From Aliidongia dinghuensis (GTDB taxonomy: Bacteria; Pseudomonadota; Alphaproteobacteria; ATCC43930; CGMCC-115725): a DNA stretch of 64,000 nt. The translations under genes and the position numbers were made by a program. Where the stretch lies: NCBI RefSeq assembly GCF_014643535.1, contig NZ_BMJQ01000005.1, positions 248,001 to 312,000 on the forward strand, written 5' to 3'. Positions within the stretch are counted from its first letter, which is position 1. Every line of letters begins with the position of its first letter. Below, in pieces: positions 48,455 through 56,970 of the stretch. Below the pieces are notes generated by a model, which made no database searches, had not been told where the DNA came from, and worked only from the letters and a program-made list of their open reading frames with translations.

Positions 48455-50497
48455 ATGATGCAAAAGAAGGATTGTCGGCTGACCTATCAAGGGGATGCCG
48501 TTTTGGCGGGTCTGCTCGCCAAGGCGGGCTCCGTTTACACGGTCGCCGAGATCCGATCCCTCATCGCGGGCGTGCTGGGCTCGGCCGAAGAGCGCGATCC
48601 GGAGGCCTGGTGCGTGCTGGTCGCGGCCGACCCGTCGCCGGCGCTCGTGGCCCAGCTGCTGGCGCTCAGGGATGACATCGCGCACGACGAGGCGCCCGAG
48701 CCGATCGACGCCGGTACTTACGCGCGGCGGCTTGCCGCCGTGCGTGCCGGCTGTGCCAGGCTCGGCATCGATGGGTTCCTGGTGCCGCGCGCCGATGAAT
48801 TCCAGAACGAATATGTCCCGGCCGCCAACGAGCGCCTGCAATGGCTGACCGGCTTCAAGGGCTCGGCCGGCAACGCGATCGTGCTGGCCGACCGGGCGGC
48901 GATCTTCGTCGACGGCCGCTACACGGTGCAGGTCCGGGCCGAGGTCGACGGCGCGCTCTATGAATATCGCCATCTCATCACCGAGCCGCCGGAGGAATGG
49001 CTGGCGACGGCGCTCAAGCCCGGTCAGCGCTTCGGCTATGACGCCTGGCTCTTGACGCCCGCCCAGGTCGAGAAGCTCAAGACCGGTGTCGCCCGGGCCG
49101 GCGCCGAGCTGGTCGCGGTCGCGTCCAACCCGGTCGATGCCGCCTGGGAGCGCCGGCCCGCGGCCCCGCTCGGGCCGGTCCGGTCGCACGCGCTCGAATT
49201 CTCCGGCAAGTCATCCGCCGACAAGCGGCGCGAGATCGGCGAGGCGCTGGCCGCTGAAAAACGCGATGCGACCGTGCTGACCATGGCCGACAGCCTCGCC
49301 TGGCTCTTGAACATCCGCGGTGCCGACGCGCCGCATACGCCGCTGGCACTCGGTCTCGCCATCCTCGACAAGGAGGGCCAGGTCGATCTGTTCATCGACC
49401 GGCGCAAGCTGGTGCCTGGCGTCGAGGCCCACCTCGGCAACAGTGTCGCCGTGCGGCCGATGGCCGAATTCGGCCCGGCCTTGGACGCGCTCACTGGCAA
49501 GACCGTGCAGGTCGACCCGGCGACGACGGCCGCCTGGGTGTTCGACCGGCTGGAGCAGGCAGGCGCCACGATGGTGCGCGCCGCCGATCCCTGCAAGCTG
49601 CCGAAGGCGCTGAAGAACCCGGTCGAGCTCGAGGGCAGCCGCCGTGCCCATCGGCGCGATGCGGGCGCGATGGTCCATTTCCTCGCCTGGCTCTCGGCTG
49701 AGGCGCCCAAGGGGGGGCTGACCGAGATCGCGGTCTCGGACCAGCTCGAGGCGTTCCGCGCGGCAGGCGACCGGTTCCGCGACCTGTCGTTCCCGTCGAT
49801 CTCGGCGGCCGGCCCGAACGCAGCGCTGCCGCACTATCGCGCGGCAGCGGCGACGGAGCGCCCGCTCGAGCCGGGCACGCTCTATCTGATCGATTCCGGC
49901 GCGCAATATCTCGACGGCACGACCGACATCACCCGGACAGTCGCGATCGGCGAGCCGACGGCCGAGATGAAGGACCGCTACACCCGCGTGCTCAAGGGCC
50001 ATATCGGGCTCGCCATGGCGCGCTTCCCGAAGGGCACGACGGGCGGCGCGCTCGACGTGCTGGCGCGCCTGCCGCTCTGGCAGGCCGGCGTCAATTTCGA
50101 CCACGGCACCGGCCACGGCGTCGGCAGCTACCTCGGCGTCCACGAAGGGCCGCAGCGCATCGCCCAGTTCGCCGATACCCAGGCGCTGATGCCGGGCATG
50201 ATCATCTCGAACGAGCCCGGCTACTATAAGGAAGGCCATTACGGCATTCGCATCGAGAACCTGATCGTCGTGACCGAGCTCGACCTGCCGGGGGCGGAGC
50301 GCGAGATGCGCGGCTTCGAGACGATCACCTTCTGCCCGATCGACCGCACGCCGATCGAGCTTTCGCTCATGACCGCGGACGAGATCGCCTGGCTCGACGC
50401 CTATCACGCCAAGACGCGCGAGGTCGTCATGCCGCAGATCGAGGACCCGGCGACGCGCGCCTGGCTCGAAGCGGCGACGACGCCGCTCGGGGCCTGA
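48455..50497 (+). CDS. pepP: Aminopeptidase P family (Xaa-Pro aminopeptidase) with N-terminal extension
   Basis: A 680-residue M24B metallopeptidase removing N-terminal residues before proline. The two-domain creatinase-like N-part (residues about 95-390) precedes the pita-bread catalytic domain with metal ligands in LIDSGAQYLDGTTDITRT, HGTGHGVGSYLGVHEGP, SNEPGYY and GIRIENL. The first 85 or so residues (VYTVAEIRSLIAGVLGSAEERDPEAW region) precede the usual start and are unrecognised. ATG 48455 has no good ribosome-binding site; TTG 48503 follows AAGGGG and would shorten the protein by 16 residues. Confidence 0.9.
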   Translation: MMQKKDCRLTYQGDAVLAGLLAKAGSVYTVAEIRSLIAGVLGSAEERDPEAWCVLVAADPSPALVAQLLALRDDIAHDEAPEPIDAGTYARRLAAVRAGCARLGIDGFLVPRADEFQNEYVPAANERLQWLTGFKGSAGNAIVLADRAAIFVDGRYTVQVRAEVDGALYEYRHLITEPPEEWLATALKPGQRFGYDAWLLTPAQVEKLKTGVARAGAELVAVASNPVDAAWERRPAAPLGPVRSHALEFSGKSSADKRREIGEALAAEKRDATVLTMADSLAWLLNIRGADAPHTPLALGLAILDKEGQVDLFIDRRKLVPGVEAHLGNSVAVRPMAEFGPALDALTGKTVQVDPATTAAWVFDRLEQAGATMVRAADPCKLPKALKNPVELEGSRRAHRRDAGAMVHFLAWLSAEAPKGGLTEIAVSDQLEAFRAAGDRFRDLSFPSISAAGPNAALPHYRAAAATERPLEPGTLYLIDSGAQYLDGTTDITRTVAIGEPTAEMKDRYTRVLKGHIGLAMARFPKGTTGGALDVLARLPLWQAGVNFDHGTGHGVGSYLGVHEGPQRIAQFADTQALMPGMIISNEPGYYKEGHYGIRIENLIVVTELDLPGAEREMRGFETITFCPIDRTPIELSLMTADEIAWLDAYHAKTREVVMPQIEDPATRAWLEAATTPLGA

Positions 50498-50520
50498 CCT
50501 TCGGGGCCTGGGCCTGAGCC

Positions 50521-50955
50521 TCAGGGCCGCAAGCCCAACCCCAGGGCCGCGGCCAGCAGGGGGATGGTGGCGAACAGCCCCCATTCGGCCGTGAGCCAGC
50601 GCCGGGCGGCGGCGAGCTCGTCGTCCGGCACGCCGCCCTGCCGGCGCCAGGCCAGGATCTTGAGCGTCGGCGGCACGGACAACAGGGCGACGCCGAAGAA
50701 GGCGGCGATCTTGGCCCAGAACACCGGGTTGTCCGCGTAATAGCCCCAGCCCCGGACGCCCCAGACCGCCCGGCTGAATCCGATCGCCAGCACGAGCAGC
50801 GCCACGAGGCCGTAGGCCCGATCGAGCGCGGCCAGGCGCCAGAGGTCGCGGGCCGTGAGCCCGGGCCGCATCAGCGCCGTTTCGGCCGCCAGGATGATCA
50901 CAAGGCTGAAGACCGCGAGATGGTGCGCAATCGCCAGGAGATACGCGAGCAGCAT
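50521..50955 (-). CDS. DUF2214-like membrane protein
   Basis: A 144-residue protein with four hydrophobic segments (about 1-23, 44-64, 77-99 and 119-140). It begins LLAYLLAIAHHLAVFSLV with two histidines in the first helix, RLAALDRAYGLVALLVL, and GYYADNPVFWAKIA, matching the DUF2214 family of unknown function. The ATG at 50955 is chosen since it begins the first membrane helix. Divergent from the TetR regulator, which may control it. Its stop is 23 bases from the aminopeptidase stop on the other strand. Confidence 0.75.
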   Translation of the reverse strand: MLLAYLLAIAHHLAVFSLVIILAAETALMRPGLTARDLWRLAALDRAYGLVALLVLAIGFSRAVWGVRGWGYYADNPVFWAKIAAFFGVALLSVPPTLKILAWRRQGGVPDDELAAARRWLTAEWGLFATIPLLAAALGLGLRP

Positions 50956-50986
50956 CGGATTGGCTCCGTCAACAGATATTGACGGC

Positions 50987-51044
50987 GTCAAGATTGTGAT
51001 CGAAACTGTGCGCTGTCAAGTTTTATCTGTGCATTGTCAAGATT
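50987..51044 (+). promoter_or_regulatory. Repeated GTCAAG element between DUF2214 and TetR genes
   Basis: GTCAAGATT (50987-50995), GTCAAGTTT (51015-51023) and GTCAAGATT (51036-51044) lie in the 96-base divergent gap. The last two are spaced 21 bases, two helical turns. TGACGGCGTCA, an 11-base palindrome, overlaps the first (50980-50990). They are candidate operators for the TetR protein. Confidence 0.4.
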
Positions 51045-51051
51045 TGGTGAG

Positions 51052-51615
51052 ATGGCCAAGGACACCTATCATCACGGCAATCTGCGCGCGGCGCTGCTGA
51101 ATGCCGCGCTCAATGCGCTCAAGGACGAGCCGCCGGCGAAGCTCAGCCTGCGGCAACTGGCGGGCTGTCTCGGCGTCAGCGCCAATGCGCCGTACGCTCA
51201 TTTCGCGAGCAAGGACGATTTGCTGGACGCGCTCCGGCGCGAGGGCTTCGTCGAACTCAAGTCTGAGATGGCCGACGCCTTGGCGGTGGCGGGGTCCGGA
51301 CGCTCGGTCGAACTGGCCGCACTCGGCCGGGCCTACCTGCGTTTCGGCCGCGAGAAGCCGCATCTCTACGCGCTGATGTTCGCCGAGGGGCCGGTGCCGT
51401 CGGAGGCGACGGCGTCGGCCGCGACCGACAGCTTCGCCTTGCTGCGCCAGACGGTCGAAGGGCTGGGCACGGACCCGGATCTGGCCCATTTCGCCTGGGC
51501 GCTCGTCCATGGCCTGGTGACGCTCGACGCAGCGGGTCAGCTCGAGCCGCTGGGCGCCGCCCCGATCGAGGATCTGGCGCCGCGGCTGGCCCAGATCCTG
51601 ATCGGGACTCGCTAG
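51052..51615 (+). CDS. TetR-family regulator (WHG-type C-terminal domain)
   Basis: A 187-residue regulator. The N-terminal helix-turn-helix is typical: YHHGNLRAALLNAALNAL, then LSLRQLAGCLGVSANAPYAHFASKDDLLDAL. The C-terminal ligand domain carries REKPHLYALMF and ends with a WALVHGLVTLDAAGQL helix, the TetR WHG-type pattern. Likely controls the divergent DUF2214 gene and itself. ATG 51052 is preceded by GGTGAG; the frame is open 6 codons further. Its stop is 3 bases from the rhodanese stop on the other strand. Confidence 0.88.
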   Translation: MAKDTYHHGNLRAALLNAALNALKDEPPAKLSLRQLAGCLGVSANAPYAHFASKDDLLDALRREGFVELKSEMADALAVAGSGRSVELAALGRAYLRFGREKPHLYALMFAEGPVPSEATASAATDSFALLRQTVEGLGTDPDLAHFAWALVHGLVTLDAAGQLEPLGAAPIEDLAPRLAQILIGTR

Positions 51616-51618
51616 AAC

Positions 51619-52014
51619 CTAAGACCGCTCGAGGCCCAACCCCTCGTCGATCCAGCCGGTGAGGCCGCCGATCATCTCCTTCACCGGCCGGCCGAGCTCG
51701 GCGAGCTTGATCGCCGCCTTGTTGGCGCCGTTGCAGTGCGGGCCGGCGCAATAGACCACGAACAGGGTCTCCGGCGGATATTCCGCGAGCCGGGCGGCGC
51801 CGATCATGCGGGTCGGGATGTTGATCGCACCCGGCACGTGGCCCGCGGCATAGAGCACTGGCGTGCGCACGTCCAGCAGCACGAAATCGGGCTCCTCCCG
51901 GGTCAGCGCGTAATGCACATCGGAACAGTCGGTCTCGAACGACAGCCGGCGGCCGAAATGGGCAAGGGCGGCGTCGGGCGTGGCGGCAGGCGCACGGGAA
52001 ACGGTCGTGGGCAT
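51619..52014 (-). CDS. Rhodanese-like sulfurtransferase
   Basis: A 131-residue single rhodanese domain with catalytic Cys89 in LFVVYCAGPHCNGANKAA, and the upstream FVLLDVRTPVLYAAGHVPGAINIP typical of the family. The reaction is persulfide transfer; the physiological acceptor is unknown. Genes for rhodanese and FtrA-type regulators often lie divergently; here ftrA starts 94 bases away on the other strand. ATG 52014 is preceded by AGAGG. Confidence 0.88.
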   Translation of the reverse strand: MPTTVSRAPAATPDAALAHFGRRLSFETDCSDVHYALTREEPDFVLLDVRTPVLYAAGHVPGAINIPTRMIGAARLAEYPPETLFVVYCAGPHCNGANKAAIKLAELGRPVKEMIGGLTGWIDEGLGLERS

Positions 52015-52108
52015 GGGGGGCCTCTTGGCTGCTGCGGAATGCGAGCGGGAGCATCTACCGAGCCGCCGAGCTTGAAAACTGGCGGAAACGCCAAGTATCG
52101 TGAAGATC

Positions 52109-53074
52109 ATGCCAAAGTTGCCACCGCTCCCGAACCGCGACGTCGCCGCCGTTGCCTATGACGGGCTCTGCACGTTCGAATTCGGCATCGCGGTCGAACT
52201 GTTCGGCCTGCCGCGGCCGGAGCTGGCCGACTGGTATCGTTTCCGCATCTGTGCCGCCGAACCGGGACCGCTGCGGGCGATCGGCGGCTTCGTGATCAGT
52301 GCGGAGGGCGGGTTCGACGCGCTCGAGGCCGCAGGCACGATCATCGTGCCCGGCTGGCGCGATATCGCCGAGCCGCCGCCCGAACCTCTGCTCGCCAGCC
52401 TGCGCCGGGCACATGCAAACGGCGCCCGTCTCGTCTCGATCTGCTCCGGCGTGTTCGTGCTGGCGGCGACCGGCCTGCTCGCCGGCCGGCGCGCCACGAC
52501 CCATTGGCGCTATACCGACGCACTGGCGCGCGCCCATCCCGCGATCCGCATCGAGCCCGACGTGCTCTATGTCGACGAGGGGCAGATCATGACCTCGGCC
52601 GGCAGTGCTGCCGGGCTCGACCTGGGCCTGCACCTGATCCGGCGCGACTTCGGGCCGGCTGTGGCGAACCAGGTGGCGCGACGTCTCGTCATCCCGCCCC
52701 ATCGCGACGGCGGACAGGCGCAATTCGTCGACCGCCCGGTCCAGGCCGAAGGAGCCGCCCTCGCCGGCCTGTTCGACTGGATCCGCGCCAACCTGACTGA
52801 GGATCTCTCGGTGGCACGCCTTGCCGCGCGGGCGCACATGAGCGAGCGCACCTTCCTGCGCCGCTTCGCCGCCGCGACCGGTGCGACGCCCGCCGACTGG
52901 GTCACTGCTGCCCGGCTCGCGCGCGCCCGCGAGCTGCTCGAGGGCTCGGATCTCTCGGTCGAGCGCATCGCGAGCGAAAGCGGCTTCGGCACGGCCGACA
53001 CGCTGCGCCACCACTTCCGCACCCGGCTCAAGACGAGCCCGCAGCGCTATCGGGACCGCTTCCTCCTCGCCTGA
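52109..53074 (+). CDS. ftrA: GlxA/FtrA-family transcriptional regulator
   Basis: A 321-residue AraC-type activator with a DJ-1/PfpI-like N-terminal domain: VAAVAYDGLCTFEFGIAVELFGLPRPEL at the start, then LVSICSGVFVLAATGLLAGRRATTHWR with the Cys-containing nucleophile-elbow equivalent, and a C-terminal double helix-turn-helix with VARLAARAHMSERTFLRRFAAATG and ERIASESGFGTADTLRHHFR. Wording and the divergent rhodanese gene match FtrA. GTG 52100 is an alternative start. Confidence 0.88.
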   Translation: MPKLPPLPNRDVAAVAYDGLCTFEFGIAVELFGLPRPELADWYRFRICAAEPGPLRAIGGFVISAEGGFDALEAAGTIIVPGWRDIAEPPPEPLLASLRRAHANGARLVSICSGVFVLAATGLLAGRRATTHWRYTDALARAHPAIRIEPDVLYVDEGQIMTSAGSAAGLDLGLHLIRRDFGPAVANQVARRLVIPPHRDGGQAQFVDRPVQAEGAALAGLFDWIRANLTEDLSVARLAARAHMSERTFLRRFAAATGATPADWVTAARLARARELLEGSDLSVERIASESGFGTADTLRHHFRTRLKTSPQRYRDRFLLA

Positions 53075-53088
53075 CTGCATAGCCACGA

Positions 53089-53160
53089 TTTGTGCAATGC
53101 AAAAAACGCCGTTGAAAGCGGCAGGGGAGCTGCTACGTTTTCTATGTTGCATCGCAACAT
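53089..53160 (+). promoter_or_regulatory. Palindrome and shared motif upstream of DUF1127 copy C
   Basis: TTTGTGCAATGC (53089-53100) matches 11 of 12 bases of the motif found before copy B. ATGTTGC, ATC, GCAACAT (53144-53160) is a perfect 7-3-7 palindrome 58 bases before ATG 53218. No clear promoter was recognised. Confidence 0.4.
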
Positions 53161-53217
53161 CTGAGCGGTCTGCATAAGCTCGTCGGGATGGAAACGCCTT
53201 GTCATGAGGAGTTTGAC

Positions 53218-53433
53218 ATGAGCATTTCCTTCAAGTCCGCCCCCGCCGTTTCTCTGGCGCCCGCCGCGACGTCGGGCCGTCTCACCCAGTTCCGCGAATT
53301 GGTCGGGCTCTGGGTCCAGCGCATGCGCGAACGGGCCGAGCTCGCCCAGTGCGACGAGCGCGATCTGCTCGACATGGGCGTTTCGCGCGCGACCGCGCTC
53401 GCCGAAATCCGCAAGCCGTTCTGGCGGGAATAA
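53218..53433 (+). CDS. DUF1127-type small protein, copy C
   Basis: A 71-residue protein with the DUF1127 core QRMRERAELAQCDERDLLDMGVSRATALAEIRKPFW near its C-terminus. It begins MSISFKSAPAVSLAP. GAGGAG lies 6 bases before ATG 53218. It is separated from copies A and B by about 5 kb and by three regulators. The MFS gene converges, 7 bases after its stop. Confidence 0.85.
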   Translation: MSISFKSAPAVSLAPAATSGRLTQFRELVGLWVQRMRERAELAQCDERDLLDMGVSRATALAEIRKPFWRE

Positions 53434-53440
53434 GCCCGTC

Positions 53441-54637
53441 CTATTCCGCCGCCGCCGTTGCCGCCCTCGGACGCAACGGCAGCAGCAGGATGAGTGCCAC
53501 TGTCGCCAGCACGCCCGCCGCGCCGAACACGTCGGCGGATGGGATGCGCGTCACGAACGGTGCCGTCAGGGTCGGTGCCGCCGCCTGGGCCAGCAGCACC
53601 GGGACCGCAAGCCAGCCGATGAGGGCGGCATAGCCCTCCGCGCCGAAGATCGCGAGCGGCAGGGTGCCGCGATTGATCGTCATGATGCCGTTGCTCATGC
53701 CGTAGAGCACGGCGAACAGGCAGGCCGCCACCGCGGGGCCGGCAATCGGGCTGCCCCAGATCAGCACGATGATGCCGATCGGCGCCAGCGACGCGCCCAG
53801 GGCCGCGCGGCCGATCAGGCCGAACCGCCCGCCCGACGACCATTCCAAGAGCCGTCCTGCCACCTGGCCGGGCCCGATCAGCGCCGAGGCTGCGACGGCT
53901 TCGCCGGGCGAGAGCCCCATGCCGCCCAGCAGCGGCAGGATCGCGACGGCAAGCGCCGACGTCACGAACCAGCGCAGCGTGAAGAAGCCCATGAGGCAGG
54001 CGAGCATGCCGCGCCGCGGACCGACTGTGGCCGCGGCCCGTTGTGCCGTCCGATCCGCCACGATCGTCGGGCGCGGCACCATCATGAGGACGATCGGCAG
54101 GTTGACCACGAGTTCGGCCGCGGCATAGACGATGAGCGTGCCGCGCCAGCCGATCGTCGCGGTCAGATAGGCGCCGACAGGCCAGCCGATACTGCTGGCG
54201 AAGCCGCCCATCAGCGTGACACCGGTGATGGCCGGTGCCGCTCCCTTGCCCAGGATGCCGCCCAGGGTCGCGAACACGGCGTCATAGAGGCCGAGCGCCA
54301 TGCCGATGCCGACGATGGTCCAGCCGGCGTACCAGAGGAGCGGGCCGTGCGCCGCGGCGAGCAGGCCGAGGCCGAGTGCCATGGCGAGGGCGCCCGCGGC
54401 CAGCGGCGCCCGCCCGCCGTGCCGTCCGATCCAGCGCCCGATGTGCGGGGCGCAGCAGCCCGCGGCAATGAGCGCCCAGGAAAAGGCCGCGAGCAAGCTA
54501 CCCCGGCTCATGCCGAGTTCGGCCGCGGCCGGCTCGGCGATCACGGCCGGCATATAGAAGCTCACCGCCCAGGAAACGAGCTGGGTGGCACCCAGCGCGA
54601 AGGTGAACCGCCGAACTTTCCAGGCGTCCGCGGTCAT
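53441..54637 (-). CDS. Major facilitator superfamily transporter
   Basis: A 398-residue twelve-helix transporter. Helix 1 reads FTFALGATQLVSWAVSFYMPAV, followed by LAAFSWALIAAGCCAPHIGRWIGRHGGR, a motif A-like loop with charged GRWIGRHGGR; the second half repeats the pattern. Substrate unknown. Its start overlaps the stop of the GNAT gene upstream (ATGA at 54637-54634), so the two are coupled. This pairing is often seen for an exporter and an acetyltransferase that modifies a drug or amine. Confidence 0.85.
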   Translation of the reverse strand: MTADAWKVRRFTFALGATQLVSWAVSFYMPAVIAEPAAAELGMSRGSLLAAFSWALIAAGCCAPHIGRWIGRHGGRAPLAAGALAMALGLGLLAAAHGPLLWYAGWTIVGIGMALGLYDAVFATLGGILGKGAAPAITGVTLMGGFASSIGWPVGAYLTATIGWRGTLIVYAAAELVVNLPIVLMMVPRPTIVADRTAQRAAATVGPRRGMLACLMGFFTLRWFVTSALAVAILPLLGGMGLSPGEAVAASALIGPGQVAGRLLEWSSGGRFGLIGRAALGASLAPIGIIVLIWGSPIAGPAVAACLFAVLYGMSNGIMTINRGTLPLAIFGAEGYAALIGWLAVPVLLAQAAAPTLTAPFVTRIPSADVFGAAGVLATVALILLLPLRPRAATAAAE

Positions 54638-55212
54638 GGGCGGGCGTCGGGCAGGGTCGTGTCGCCCGGGCCGAGGGTGCGCTGCATGAGCACGATGTCG
54701 AGCCAGCGGCCGTGCTTGAATCCGACGGACGTCATCGTGCCGACCACGCGGAAGCCGGCGCGCTCATGGACGCGGAGCGACGCCAGATTGGCGCTGTCGC
54801 CGACGACGGCGACCATCTGGCGGCGGCCCCTGGCCGTGCATTCGGCGATCAACGCCTCGAGCAGGCGCCGGCCGAAGCCCCGGCCGGCGGCGTCCGGCGC
54901 CAGATAGATCGAATCCTCGACCGTGTCGCCATAGGCGGGGCGCGGCCGATAGGGGCCGGCATAGGCATAGCCCAGCACGACGCCATCCAGCTCCAGCACC
55001 AGATGCGGCATGTCGCGCGCCAGCAGATCGGCGCGCCGGCGCGTCATTTCCGCCTCATCGGGCGGCTCGGTCTCGAACGAGGCGGAGCCGTAGAGCACAT
55101 GGTGGCGATAGATCGCCGTGATGGCGGCCATGTCGGCCGCGCGGCTCGGGCGGATCAGGGAGTTGTCCAGGGCTTTGTGGTCGGCAACTTCGTGGTAGGC
55201 GGCTTCGGGCAT
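54634..55212 (-). CDS. GNAT-family acetyltransferase, phosphinothricin acetyltransferase-like
   Basis: A 192-residue GNAT enzyme with the Pat/Bar/YncA pattern: IRPSRAADMAAITAIYRHHVLYGSASFETEPPDEAEM, then GYAYAGPYRPRPAYGDTVEDSIYLAPDAAGRGFGRRLLEALI with the acetyl-CoA-binding G-x-G, and SLRVHERAGFRVVGTMTSVGFKHGRWLDIVLMQ. Substrates of such enzymes include phosphinothricin and methionine sulfone; the natural substrate is unknown. Its stop overlaps the MFS gene start. A LysR regulator is divergent, 109 bases away. Confidence 0.88.
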   Translation of the reverse strand: MPEAAYHEVADHKALDNSLIRPSRAADMAAITAIYRHHVLYGSASFETEPPDEAEMTRRRADLLARDMPHLVLELDGVVLGYAYAGPYRPRPAYGDTVEDSIYLAPDAAGRGFGRRLLEALIAECTARGRRQMVAVVGDSANLASLRVHERAGFRVVGTMTSVGFKHGRWLDIVLMQRTLGPGDTTLPDARP

Positions 55213-55321
55213 TGATCGGGACCTGGCGCAGAAATCGTTTTCGACCGGTCAAGGCTGCGCTGTTCACGGTTTCGTGAGAAGAAAAACTTTCCGATACCGT
55301 GCATCAGAATTATTTTCCCTT

Positions 55322-56257
55322 ATGCCCTCACCCAGCCTGCGTCAGTTCCGCATCTTCCTGGCCGCGATCGAGACCGGCAGCGTCACCGCCGCGGCCCGGG
55401 CGCTTAACGTCACGCAGCCGGCCGCGAGCCAGCAATTGCGCGAGCTCGAGAAGATTCTGGGCACGCGGCTGCTTGTCCGGGCCGGCGGTCGTGTGGCGCC
55501 AACCACGGCCGGCGCGGCGCTCGTCGGCCCGGCGGGCCGGGTGCAGGCCGCGGTCGACGAGGCAGTGGCGGTGGTCGCTGCCCATCGGGCCGGCGACACG
55601 GGGCGCATCCGGCTCGGCACCGGGGCGACCGCCTGCATCTATCTCCTGCCGCCGGTGCTGGCCGCCGTGAAGCGGCGCATGCCCGGGCTCGAAATCATCA
55701 TCGCGACCGGCAACAGCGAGGACATGCTGGAACGGCTCGAGGCGGGCGACCTCGACGTGGCGCTCGCGACCATGCCCGGCAGCGTCGGCCGCTCGCTCGC
55801 CGCGACCCGCGTGCTGGAGGATCCGATGGTGGCGCTGGTGCCGGAGTCGCTGGCCCCGGCAGCGCCGGTCCTGACGCCGGCCGACCTCGCGGCCCTGCCG
55901 CTCATCCTCTACGAGCCGGGCGGCACGACGCGCAGCGTGATCGACGGCTGGTTCCGCCAGGGCGGCATCCGGGCGCGACCGATCATGGAGCTGGGCAGCA
56001 TCGAGGCGATCAAGATGCTGGTCGGCAGCGGCCTCGGCGCCTCGGTGATGCCGGCGCTGGCCTTGCCCGAGCCGATCGCCGGCACGGTCGTGCGCCCGCT
56101 CGCCCCGGCCGCCTCGCGCGATGTCGGCTACGTGCTGCGCCGCTCGCAGGTCATGGACCGGGGCTTGCGCCTGTTCGTCGAGGAACTGGGCCGAGCGGTG
56201 CCTGTTTCTTTGGCTCGCCCTACTTCTTCGGGTCCAGCGTCAGCGCCGCCGAGTTGA
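55322..56257 (+). CDS. LysR-family transcriptional regulator
   Basis: A 311-residue regulator. The N-terminal helix-turn-helix reads [48 protein letters not shown]. The effector domain has [26 protein letters not shown] and [12 protein letters not shown]. Divergent from the GNAT-MFS pair, which it probably controls. ATG 55322 is chosen; 16 codons are open upstream. Its 3' end overlaps the 3' end of msrB by 38 bases on the opposite strand. Confidence 0.9.
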   Translation: MPSPSLRQFRIFLAAIETGSVTAAARALNVTQPAASQQLRELEKILGTRLLVRAGGRVAPTTAGAALVGPAGRVQAAVDEAVAVVAAHRAGDTGRIRLGTGATACIYLLPPVLAAVKRRMPGLEIIIATGNSEDMLERLEAGDLDVALATMPGSVGRSLAATRVLEDPMVALVPESLAPAAPVLTPADLAALPLILYEPGGTTRSVIDGWFRQGGIRARPIMELGSIEAIKMLVGSGLGASVMPALALPEPIAGTVVRPLAPAASRDVGYVLRRSQVMDRGLRLFVEELGRAVPVSLARPTSSGPASAPPS

Positions 56258-56618
56258 TGCAATAGCGCAGGCCCGTCGGGCCCGGGCCGTCCGGGAAGAC
56301 GTGGCCCAGATGCCCCTCGCAGCGGCTGCACAGCACCTCATGGCGCACCATGCCGTGGCTGCGGTCGAGCTCGATCTCGACGGCCGGCTGCTCCGTCGGT
56401 GCCGTGAAGCTCGGCCAGCCGCAGTGGGAATCGAACTTCGTGTCGGACTGGAACAGTTCCTGGCCGCAGCCGGCGCAGCGATAGACGCCCTCGGCCTTGG
56501 TATCGTTATATTCACCGGTGAAGGGCCGCTCGGTCCCCTTCTGGCGCAGCACGCGATATTGCTCCGGCGTGAGTTCCTGGCGCCATTCGGCGTCGCTCTT
56601 CCGGATCTTGTCGACCAT
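56220..56618 (-). CDS. msrB: Peptide-methionine (R)-S-oxide reductase MsrB
   Basis: Reduces methionine-R-sulfoxide in proteins. The 132-residue product has the zinc site cysteines CAGC (48, 51) and CSRC (97, 100), the SHCGWPSF motif with Cys66, and the catalytic Cys120 in [11 protein letters not shown]. Full length for a cytoplasmic MsrB with no signal peptide. It is the last gene of the minus-strand run ligA, serine hydrolase, ModE-like, msrB; the ModE-like gene ends 6 bases upstream of its start. Confidence 0.95.
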   Translation of the reverse strand: MVDKIRKSDAEWRQELTPEQYRVLRQKGTERPFTGEYNDTKAEGVYRCAGCGQELFQSDTKFDSHCGWPSFTAPTEQPAVEIELDRSHGMVRHEVLCSRCEGHLGHVFPDGPGPTGLRYCINSAALTLDPKK

Positions 56619-56624
56619 GACTGG

Positions 56625-56966
56625 TCACTCCCTCTTCAGTGCCGCTTCCAGCTCCGTGAGATGGGGGGCGAGCGCCGCCTTCGCCAGCCGCTCCATGTCA
56701 CGATATCGCGAGATCACCGTCTCGCCGAACGGCGTCACCTGGGCACCGCCGCCCGCCTTGCCGCCGAGCTTCGTCGCCACCACGGGCTCGCGGAACATGT
56801 TGTTGAGCGCCGCGACCAGCAGCCAGGCCCGCCGATAGGACATGTCCATGGCGCGACCCGCCGCCGCGATCGAGCCCGTCTCGGCCAAAAGCTCGAGGAG
56901 CCGGATCTTGCCGGGGCCGATCGCCTCGTCCGGGCCGAAATCGATGCGCAGGGTGAGGCGCGTCAT
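56625..56966 (-). CDS. ModE-like winged-helix protein (DNA-binding domain only)
   Basis: A 113-residue protein with the ModE N-terminal winged-helix pattern: GPGKIRLLELLAETGSIAAAGRAMDMSYRRAWLLVAALNNMF, then a wing with GGGAQVTPFGETVI. The molybdate-binding MOP domains of full ModE are absent, so molybdate sensing is unproven. Related stand-alone proteins are annotated as LysR- or ModE-type regulators. It begins 4 bases after the serine hydrolase stop and ends 6 bases before msrB. Confidence 0.85.
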   Translation of the reverse strand: MTRLTLRIDFGPDEAIGPGKIRLLELLAETGSIAAAGRAMDMSYRRAWLLVAALNNMFREPVVATKLGGKAGGGAQVTPFGETVISRYRDMERLAKAALAPHLTELEAALKRE

Positions 56967-56970
56967 GGCT

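Noticed and set aside
48444..48459. TTGACG and TATGAT before the aminopeptidase gene as a promoter.
   Set aside because: Only 4 bases separate the hexamers, and no other -35 fits.
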